From assembly GCF_036850765.1 (NCBI RefSeq), contig NC_089490.1, positions 105,394,574-105,458,573 on the forward strand: a stretch of 64,000 nucleotides of DNA, read 5' to 3'. A program made the translations under genes and the position numbers. This DNA is from Saccopteryx bilineata. Its lineage: Eukaryota > Chordata > Mammalia > Chiroptera > Emballonuridae. Positions 56,801 to 64,000 of the stretch are shown here, piece after piece. A model generated the notes under the pieces. It worked only from the letters and a program-made list of their open reading frames with translations, had not been told where the DNA came from and made no database searches. Position 1 is the stretch's first letter. Every line of letters begins with the position of its first letter.

Positions 56801-59800
56801 TTTCACTTACTGTAATGTTTTGGGGTTCAACCATGTTGTTACAGGTATCAAATATTTCTTCCTTTTTATTGAATAGTACTCCACTGCATGGATGTACCAC
56901 ATTGGCTTATCCATTCATCAGTTGATGAACGTTTGGATTTTTTCCAGTTTTTGGCTTTTATGAATAATGCTACTCTAAACATTTTTGTACAAGTCTTTGT
57001 ATGGACATGTATTCATTTTTCTTGATTAGAAACCTAGCAGAATTGCTTGGACATATGGTAAATTTATGTTTAACTTCCTAAGAACTACCAAACTATTTTC
57101 TAAAGTGACTGTACCATTTTATATTCCTACCAACAGTGTATAAAATCTAATTTCTCCACATTGTTGCAACTACTTGTTTGTCTGTCTTTTTTATTGTAGC
57201 CAACATAGTGGTATCTCTTTGTGGTTTTAATTTGCATTTTTCTAATGACCAGTGATGTTGAGCATCTTTTCATGATCCTTTCAGCCATTTTTCTATCTTC
57301 TTTGATGAGATTTCTTTTCAGATCTTCATTGATTTCAAAATTGTTTGTATTCTTATTATTGAATTGTAAGAGTTCTTTATATTCCTCTATACAAGTTTTA
57401 ATCAATTAAAAATTTTTAAATGTGATTTGGAAACATTTTCTTCAGATCTGTAGCTTGTCCTTTTTGGAAGGGAGAGAGATAATAGAGAGGAAGGGAGAGA
57501 GATGAGGAGCATCAACTCCTAGTTGCAACACTAGTTGTTCATTGGTTGCTTCTCATACATGCGTTGATTAGAGGGCTCAAGTCAAACCTGTGACCCCTTG
57601 CTCAAGCCAGCAACCTTGGGATCATTTTGATGAATGATGTATGGGGTTTCTGCCATCATAAGGCTTTTCTGTACTATATGAATTTTTCATAGTAAACATA
57701 TATTATCTATATAGATAGAAACAAAAATGTAAGAGATATATTGTGCTAATGTTTTCATTTTTTTCATATCCTAGATATTTAAATGATTTCTATGAGTTGG
57801 AGCTACAACATGGTTCTGGTGTTGTGGGTTGGAGCATTCCAGTGACTAAAGGAGTTGTACCTTCTCCAAGAGAGTCCCACACAGCTGTTATATATTGCAG
57901 AAAGGATTCTGGGAGTCCTAAAATGTATGTTTTTGGTGGAATGTGTGGTGCTCGCCTGGATGACCTATGGCAGCTTGACTTAGGTGAGCTTAACTTGATT
58001 CATGCTCAGGAATTGCTTGTAATTGATAAAGGCAAATATAAAAATTGCTTCGAAAAATATTTTTGATTACCGTTATTTATTGAATTTCACTTAGATTTAT
58101 AACCAGTACTTGTAGTCATCACCAGGGGCAGCTGGGGTATGATGTGAATGGTTGCTGATCAACCAGATTGAACAAATGAATGTTTGATTTATGATAGTAA
58201 CTCTCCTGTACGTCCTGTTGGTAGGATCACCATATGTCCTGGTTTGCCTATGATGGCCCTGGTTCATGCTTATAGTTCCATGTAATTATTACTAGACCCA
58301 CTTTTACTCTGTAATATGTCCTAGTGGGGATGTTCAAATTTATATGATTACTCTATATACAGGAAATATAGCATTACTAATGTTATTGCTGGTCATTGAA
58401 AACCTTTGGGTAGCTCTTTTAAAGAACTCCTAGGGCCTGACCTGTGGTGGCGCAGTGAATAAAGCGTCGACCTGGAAATGCTGAGGTCGCCGGTTCAAAA
58501 CCCTGGGTTTGCCTGGTCAAGGCACATATGGGAGTTGATGCTTCCAGCTCTTACCCCCCTTCTCTCTCTCTGTCTCTCCCTCTCCTCTCTAAAAATGAAT
58601 AAATAAATAAAAAATAAAATAAAAAAAAAGAACTCCTAGGAATGAATAATTGGAGAGTAGATCTGTGCCTCTCACTTTTCACTATCTTCTGCACAGTGTA
58701 CTATTACTTAACATATTAAAATTTCTATCTGGTTGCAATTCAAAATTGGTGGCACTCTAAGTATAACTCTCTATTGTAAGTACTAATATTCAAGTATAAG
58801 TAGATTTCTGTTACTGGCAATTTATGTTTGTTGGAAATGTTTATTTTAAGATGAAATTCAAGTAATAGTTTTGAAACACTTTTGCTTTACTTTAGTAAGT
58901 CCTTTTTGGTTTTAATTATTTAAATTCTGTAAATTGAGGTAGTTTGCTGTTATTAGATCAAGTTGCTAATATACTTATTTTTACTTTTAGAAACTATGTC
59001 ATGGTCAAAACCAGAAACGAAAGGGGCAGTCCCACTTCCACGAAGCCTTCACACAGCCAGTGTTATAGGAAACAAGTATGGTGGTTTTTGTTTATACTTT
59101 TTTGAAAACCAATTTGAGAAAGATACACAAGAAGAGCAATGCTCCTAATTTCTTGGAAATCTATTACTGAATTTTAATAATTTGATTGTGTTTACTGAAG
59201 CTAAAAAAAAGATGTCTACAGAAGCTAAAATACTTAATGTGCCATTTTATCATGCTGCTTCTTATACTTCTTTACAGTCCTTACAATGCCTTGCACACAG
59301 TAAAGTACTACTTAAGTGTAATGCAGAGTGTTGTCAAACTGATGTGTCCTCCATCAACAGGTTTGGCACACCTCACTGTTTCTTTTTACATATTTTTGGT
59401 AGTGCTTGATTTGTACTATGGTGTGTACTCATCATATATACTCAATGGTTATACTTTTGATGGAGTTATGGTTAGACTACAGACCCTATAACCAGATTGC
59501 CTGAAATCAAGTCTCAGCTTTGATATTTGTCCTATATGACCTAGGTTAAGGAAACTTAACCTGTCTGTACCTCAATTTCCTCAAATATAAAGTGTCAACA
59601 ATAAAATCTACTTCACAAGGTTGTCATGAGAATTAAATGGGTTAATACATACACAATGCTTCAAACAGTGCCTGGTACATAGAGACCATTCCTTAATGGT
59701 CAGCTATTACTCTCATCAATGAGTTCTCTTATTTGTTCAGCACTGAACCAGAATTAGGAGTACTATTTAAATAGAATTTAATTATTTACTTGTGTAGGGA

Positions 59801-61802
59801 CTTTACCTTGGAAGTAATGTTTTAGGAAACAACTAGTTTAGAACTAGGTGTTAGAACCTCATTAGTTCTTTTTAAATTTTTTTATTAAATTTATTGGAGT
59901 GACATTGGTTAAGAAAATAGGTTTCAAGTATACAATTCTGCAATACATCATCTCTATTGCATTGTGTGTTCACCACCCAAAGTCAGGTCTCCTGTCACCA
60001 TAATTATTAGTTCTTTTTAAAAATACACATTTTTTTAAAACAGCAGAACCCTTTTATAAAATGTAGCTTTTCATTAGCCCTCTAATATATGAGATTAAAA
60101 ATAGAGCTTCCTGTTTAACTTGAGGTCACATGGGCCCTAAGCTTTACCAGATGAGCCTTTCTCCTTCAGTAGCTATTAGGCATGTTTCAAGAACCTATAG
60201 GGCCCTGAGGAACATAGTTTAAAGTTTTTTATTTGTGCTATCAGTGATCACGGAGGTATATGAAACTTAATCCTCTTTGGTTACTATATACATACAATTC
60301 TAAATTTAACTTCATTTATTTTTTTCTTCTTTCCAAGGGAGATAAGGGGAAACAGATTCTCGGATGTGCCCCAACTGGGCTCTACCTGGCAATCCTTGTC
60401 TGGGGCCAGTGCTTTGCCCATCTAGAGCCATGCTTGCAACTGAGCTATTTTTAGCGCCTGAGGCAAAGGAGCCATCCTCAGTGTCCAGGGCGATGCACTC
60501 AAACCAATTGAGCCATGGCTATTGAAGGGAAAGAGAGAGAAGGGGAGGGGGAGGGGTAGAGAAGAAAATGGTTACTTCTTTTGTGTGTCCTGTCCTGGAA
60601 TTGAACTTGGTACCTCCACACGCTGGGCTGACATTCTACCACTGAGCCAACTGGCCAGGGCCTAAATTTAACTTTTTTTAAAAAATATTTTTATTTTTAT
60701 TTTATTTTATTTTTTACAGAGACAGATCGAGTGAGTCAGAGAGAAGGATAGACAGGAACAAACAGACAGGAACTGAGAGAGATGAGAAGCATCAATCATT
60801 AGTTTTTCATTGCGTGTTGCAACACCTTAGTTGTTCATTGATTGCTTTCTCATATGTGCCTTGACCGCAGGCCTTCAGCAGACGAGTAACCCCTTGCTGG
60901 AACCAGCGACCTTGGGTTCAAGCTGGTGGGCTTTTCCTCAAACCAGATGAGCCCGCGCTCAAGCTGGCGACCTCGGGGTCTTGAACCCGGGTCCTCTGCA
61001 TCCCAGTCTGACGCTCTATCCACTGCACCACCGCCTGGTCAGGCTAAATTTAACTTTGAATGTCACAGATCATTTGAGTATCTTTCAGACTGATACCCTT
61101 AGTATATTACATGCAATATTGATTTTCAAATGTATAATAACTGAGATATTTTCCACTTTAAATAACTGGCCAGAGAGAAATAATTTTCATTTTTTATTGC
61201 TTCATAAAATTGTAAACTCTTGAAAGAAGACCACTTGATTATCTTATTTCTAATACCATGACATTGACAAATGATTGAATAGTTCTGTAGCTTGGTGTCA
61301 ACTAAAGGACATTTAAGTCTATTATTAGCAATTTAAATCTAAAAATTTAAAACTTTAGGGAAAAAATCAGCTACTTTGTGTTCTTCTTGTTTGTTTTTTA
61401 GGATGTACATTTTTGGTGGATGGGTTCCCCATAAAGGGGAAAATATTGAGGCTTCACCTCATGATTGTGAGTGGAGATGTACCAGTTCATTTTCTTACCT
61501 AAATCTGGGTGAGTCTTTTAAGAGTTACTTATTGAAATAAAATTTATTAATAAGAGAATTTTTTGTTGTTGTTTAAGAATAAAGATTAGTCATGAATATT
61601 TTTATCTTTTTAGATACAGCAGAGTGGACTACCCTAGTATCAGATTCTCAGGAAGATAAAAAAAATTCAAGACCAAGACCAAGAGCTGGACACTGTGCTG
61701 TTGCAATTGGCACACGATTGTATTTTTGGAGTGGAAGAGATGGCTACAAAAAAGCACTGAACAGTCAAGTTTGCTGCAAGGATCTTTGGTATCTTGATAC
61801 TG
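49994..61802 (+). CDS. HCFC2: Host cell factor C2, Kelch-domain exons 1-7 (partial gene)
   Basis: HCFC2 is a nuclear and cytoplasmic relative of HCF-1 that takes part in chromatin and transcription complexes through its N-terminal Kelch propeller. Coding segments 49994-50156, 51563-51711, 53229-53389, 57775-57983, 58991-59075, 61402-61508 and 61614-61802 join in frame to give 354 residues plus one base. Human HCFC2 is 792 residues. Kelch-type FGG motifs are seen as [49 protein letters not shown] and FGGWVPHKG, with [11 protein letters not shown] as the last blade. The fibronectin type III part lies beyond the window. The start ATG sits in AAGATGGCGGC and gives [15 protein letters not shown], as recalled for human HCFC2. 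Confidence 0.97.
51125..51262 (+). repeat. MIR element
   Basis: Contains GTTGCCCAGGATCATTGCAA and TTTTCACTTGTAAAGTGGAG. Confidence 0.65.
51269..51477 (-). mobile_element. MER5A hAT element
   Basis: Reads CAGGGTTTTTCAACAGCAGC, CTAGCCTCTACCCACTAG and TTAAGAACCACTG. Flanking octamers ATACAGAT (51261-51268) and ATATAGAT (51478-51485) match at seven of eight, so the ancient target duplication is still visible. Confidence 0.8.
51563..51711 (+). CDS. HCFC2: HCFC2 exon 2
   Basis: The acceptor is GCAACTAG and the donor is CAA|GTAAGT. The joined G-TT gives Val where human has Ala, then [40 protein letters not shown] and YSNDLYELQ. This is a complete Kelch blade. Confidence 0.95.
52015..52175 (+). mobile_element. 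Old hAT (Charlie-type) MER fragment
   Basis: Reads CACTGGGCCCTGCCTCTAGA and TCTGAATTAATATTCTGTAA, related to 23510-23655. Confidence 0.5.
52424..52768 (-). mobile_element. tRNA-derived SINE, family B (variant)
   Basis: Minus orientation with AGCAACT duplications, like the variant at 23005. Confidence 0.83.
53229..53389 (+). CDS. HCFC2: HCFC2 exon 3
   Basis: The acceptor is TTTTTTAG and the donor is CCCAG|GTATGT. It encodes [40 protein letters not shown] and [13 protein letters not shown]. Kelch repeat with the GHS and FGG signature positions. Confidence 0.95.
54211..54370 (+). mobile_element. tRNA-derived SINE, family D
   Basis: Starts CCCTAGCCAGATAGCTCAGT and ends AAAATAAATAAATAAA. Confidence 0.8.
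54523..54950 (+). mobile_element. tRNA-derived SINE, family A
   Basis: Starts GGCCCTGGCCAGTTTCCTCA. It has a perfect CTCF core on the minus strand (GCCCCCTAGTGG, within 54790-54808). Confidence 0.87.
55060..55391 (-). mobile_element. tRNA-derived SINE, family B
   Basis: Minus orientation with GTCAGCTT duplications near 55048 and 55397. Confidence 0.85.
55790..56060 (-). mobile_element. Old HAL1/L1 fragment, antisense
   Basis: Reads CCCCTATGGATGGACATTTA and AACCATTTATATTCCTGATA. Confidence 0.5.
56140..56435 (-). mobile_element. tRNA-derived SINE, family A (old)
   Basis: Minus orientation, strongly diverged. The CTCF-like segment is lost. Confidence 0.65.
56530..57440 (-). mobile_element. 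L1 LINE fragment, antisense
   Basis: About 900 bp of reversed L1: GCAACCATTAATCTACTTTT, AATAGTACTCCACTGCATGG, CCTACCAACAGTGTATAAAA, GTTGAGCATCTTTTCATG. Confidence 0.8.
57462..57640 (-). mobile_element. Partial family B SINE
   Basis: Reads GAGATGAGGAGCATCAACTC and CCTTGCTCAAGCCAGCAACC; the tRNA head is missing. Confidence 0.65.
57775..57983 (+). CDS. HCFC2: HCFC2 exon 4
   Basis: The acceptor is ATATCCTAG and the donor is TTAG|GTGAGC. It encodes [60 protein letters not shown] and LDDLWQLDL, 209 nt. Two Kelch strands and the conserved SHTAV turn are visible. Confidence 0.96.
58437..58630 (+). mobile_element. tRNA-derived SINE, family C
   Basis: AAAGAACTCCTAGG lies on both sides. Starts GGCCTGACCTGTGGTGGCGC. 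In HCFC2 intron 4, the rest of which is unassigned. Confidence 0.88.
58991..59075 (+). CDS. HCFC2: HCFC2 exon 5
   Basis: An 85-nt exon, acceptor TACTTTTAG, donor AACAA|GTATGG. It encodes [20 protein letters not shown], then TASVIGN, with split codons at both ends giving Glu and Lys. Confidence 0.95.
59470..59705 (+). repeat. MIR element
   Basis: Contains TTAACCTGTCTGTACCTCAA and GGTTGTCATGAGAATTAAAT. Confidence 0.78.
59865..60010 (-). mobile_element. L1 3' end, antisense
   Basis: Reads TTGGAGTGACATTGGTTAAG and TTGCATTGTGTGTTCACCAC. Confidence 0.65.
60317..60662 (-). mobile_element. tRNA-derived SINE, family A (older)
   Basis: Minus orientation, head GAGCCAACTGGCCAGGGC. It abuts the target duplication of the next SINE. 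Confidence 0.78.
60676..61044 (-). mobile_element. tRNA-derived SINE, family B
   Basis: Perfect 13-bp duplications TAAATTTAACTTT at 60663-60675 and 61045-61057. Confidence 0.88.
61402..61508 (+). CDS. HCFC2: HCFC2 exon 6
   Basis: The acceptor is TTTTTTAG and the donor is CTGG|GTGAGT. It encodes [20 protein letters not shown], then [15 protein letters not shown], 107 nt. Confidence 0.95.
61614..61802 (+). CDS. HCFC2: HCFC2 exon 7 (last in window)
   Basis: The acceptor is TTTTTAG. It encodes [60 protein letters not shown] and DT, then a split Glu codon. The donor that keeps the family frame is G|GTAGGT at 61803. A second, stronger-looking GTAAGA lies 4 nt further on. Confidence 0.94.
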
Positions 61803-62048
61803 GTAGGTAAGAGTATTTAACAGATACACTTTTTCATGTCCGTAAATAAAAATTTGAATAATGTCTATCTTTTGAGACTTACTGTAAATACCACTGCTTG
61901 TTTTTCCATAATTAAAAATGCATGGAAGAAATAATATAAGTAGATACTTCCTTCTCTAGGAGAGTTTCTTAGTTTCCTTCTCCATGAGGATAGACTGGAT
62001 TTGGTGACTCCTTTCCAAAGAATAGAGGATGGGAAAGAAAAAATAGAT

Positions 62049-62457
62049 GCCCTGGCTGGTTGGCTCAGTGGTAGAGTGTCTGCCCAGCGTCTGTTATATC
62101 CCAGGTTTGAGTCCCAGTCAGGGCACACAGGAGAAGCGACCATCTGCTTCTCCACCCCTCCACCTACCACTGCTCTCTTGCTCTCGTTCTCTCTTCCTCC
62201 CTCTCCCTCCCCCTCTCCCGCAACCATGGCTTAATTGATTCCACTGAGTTGGCCCTGGGTGGGCGCTGAGGATGGCTCTGTGGCCTCTGCCTCAGGCACT
62301 AAAAATAGCTTGGTTGCCCAGCAACAGAGCAATGCCCCAGATGGGAAAGCATCACCCCATAGGGGGCTTGCCAGGTGGATTGCAGACAGGCACCTGAGGG
62401 AGTCTGTCTGTCTCTCTTCCTCCCTTGCCCTCACTTAATTTTAAAAAGAAAATAAAA
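62049..62457 (+). mobile_element. tRNA-derived SINE, family A (older)
   Basis: Starts GCCCTGGCTGGTTGGCTCAG. The CTCF-like part has decayed (CATCACCCCATAGGGGGC). Confidence 0.83.
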
Positions 62458-62462
62458 TATAG

Positions 62463-62835
62463 CCCTGGCCTGTTGGCACAGTGGTAGAGTGTCAGCCAGT
62501 GTGTGGAAGTCCTGGGTTTGATTCCCGGTTAGGGCACACAGGAAAAGTGCACATCTACTTCTCCATCCCTCCACCTCTCCTTTCTCTCTCTCTTTTCCCC
62601 TCCCGCAGCCAAGGCTCCATTGGAGCAAAGTTGGCCCAGGTGCTGAGGATGGCTTCGTTGTCTCTGCTTCAGGCACTAGAATGGCCCCAGTTGCAACTGA
62701 GTGATGCCCCAGATGGGCAGAGCATCACCCCCCCTAGTGGGATTGCCGGGTGGATCCCGGTCAGGCGCATGTGGGAGTCTGTCTCTCTACCTCCCTGCTT
62801 CTCAGTTCAGAAAAATAAAAATAAAAATAAAAATA
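62463..62835 (+). mobile_element. tRNA-derived SINE, family A
   Basis: Starts GCCCTGGCCTGTTGGCACAG, ends GAAAAATAAAAATAAAAA. A tandem neighbour of the preceding SINE. Confidence 0.83.
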
Positions 62836-63889
62836 TAGGAGCTTTACAGTGGAGAAACCTGGCATACAACACCATAATCAAGTGATCAAAGTTAATATCA
62901 TTAGTGATAAGTCACGATACCATTTACCCCTGTCTCCCATATCATGTGATGAGAAGAAACTTCTCTGTAATAGTCTTCCCAAAACTTCACTGTGATAGTC
63001 TTCCCAAAAGTCCATTATCCCACTGTAATTATGAGAACATATCAGACAAACCCAAATTCAGGGACATTCTAGATATTCTACAGATTATGTGAACAATACT
63101 ATTCAAATTTTCAAAGTGGTGAAGAACAAGGAAAAACTGAGAAATAGTCACAAATTGGAGGAGAGTAAGGAGACATGATGACTAAATACATGATGGTACC
63201 CTAGATTGGATCCTGTAACAGAAAAGACATTAATTGAAAAACTGGTAAAATCTGAATGAATAATCTGTAGTTTAGTTAATAGTTACTTCAGTGTTAATTT
63301 TTAGTTTTAACAGATGTGATAGCATTAGGGTGAAACAGAATGAAGGGTATATGGGAACTCTTTGCATTTTTTACTATAAATCTAAAATGATTCCAAAATA
63401 GATTTTTTTAAAATGTATTACAATACCCCAATTTTTTTAAATATGGAATTCACATCCATTTTTTAAATAAATACTTATTGAGAGCTGTGTACCTGGAATT
63501 GTTCTAAATGCTGATAACACAGCAGTGGAAAAGACTGATAATATCCCTGCTTTCAGAGAACTTACAGTCTAAGAGAGTGTGAGAGTAGGGAGATAACGGA
63601 AAATAATTAAACAAATTAACTGTTAATTAATGTAAAATAAGTTCAGTCTCTGGTCAGCATGTGAACACAATAAGAAAAAACAATGAGATAGTGGCTACTT
63701 TAGAACAGGTCCTTAGAAAAAGGATGAGGTGTTTGAAATGTAATCCGAATGGTGAGAAGACAGCTATCCCTTTAGAAGCTGGAGGAAAACTGCAAGAGGA
63801 TTGAGTGAACAGCAAGTTACAGAGGCCCTAACATGGGAACACTTGGCAATCTGAGGACAGGTTAGAGCTGAGGAAAAGTGAACAGTGCA

Positions 63890-64000
63890 GCCTGACCAGG
63901 CAATGGTGCAGTGGAGAGCGTCGAGCTGGGACGTGGAGGACCCACATTCGAAACCCCAAAGTCACCAGCTTGAGCTCAAGCTCATCTGTTTTGAGCAAGG
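63890..64000 (+). mobile_element. tRNA-derived SINE, family B, cut by window end
   Basis: Starts GCCTGACCAGGCAATGGTGC and runs off the window. Confidence 0.82.

Larger units (their letters stand above)
53390..57774. other. HCFC2 intron 3
   Basis: Filled by a MIR (53930-54110), SINEs (54211, 54523, 55060, 56140, 57462) and a long reversed L1. No exon seen. Confidence 0.8.
59076..61401. other. HCFC2 intron 5
   Basis: Contains a MIR, an L1 tail and two adjacent SINEs. The remaining sequence is AT-rich and unassigned. Confidence 0.8.
61803..64000. other. Start of HCFC2 intron 7
   Basis: Two tandem SINEs, a possible MIR/L2-type relic at 63465-63600 (GGAATTGTTCTAAATGCTGA), and a SINE cut by the window end. 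No exon seen. Confidence 0.75.

Overview
The window is nuclear DNA from a placental mammal, most likely a bat. It carries three protein-coding genes whose order and orientation match human 12q23.3: TDG (+, 3' end only), GLT8D2 (-, complete coding region) and HCFC2 (+, first seven coding exons). The bat call rests on dense tRNA-derived SINEs of several kinds, young hAT DNA transposons with intact 8-bp target duplications, and L1 tails of a type I associate with bats. The SINEs are not the common vespertilionid VES type, so a non-vespertilionid bat is more likely. The family is left open.

Layout. 1-4173: the last four coding exons of TDG, followed by a 3'UTR of about 1.75 kb with a poly(A) signal at 5920. 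7058-26381: nine coding exons of GLT8D2 on the minus strand, rebuilt exon by exon into a continuous 350-residue frame. TDG and GLT8D2 converge tail to tail. 26410-38386: a long intron leading to a probable untranslated first exon and promoter of GLT8D2 at 38387-38900, which carries a (GCC)8(GCT)4 tract. 39000-49400: intergenic and repeat-rich. 49440-50850: the CpG-rich HCFC2 promoter and exon 1. 50157-64000: HCFC2 exons 2-7, encoding the Kelch domain, and their introns. The rest of HCFC2 lies beyond the window.

The three genes are neighbours but do not form a pathway. TDG is a nuclear DNA repair and demethylation glycosylase. GLT8D2 is a Golgi/ER type II membrane protein of the GT8 glycosyltransferase family. 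HCFC2 is a Kelch-domain transcription co-regulator.

No new gene system is evident. The most interesting signals are structural. There is a near-perfect 180-bp inverted duplication inside GLT8D2 (13636-14699). A 53-bp inverted copy of a site at 32902-32954 sits inside a SINE 1.6 kb away. One SINE family carries a near-consensus CTCF core motif in at least seven copies here. There are also an L1-SINE-era chimeric insertion, a 3'-truncated SINE with perfect target duplications, and a hAT element that keeps a decayed transposase tail. Coordinates of coding exons were checked for splice sites and reading frame by hand. Repeat boundaries are approximate unless target duplications are given.
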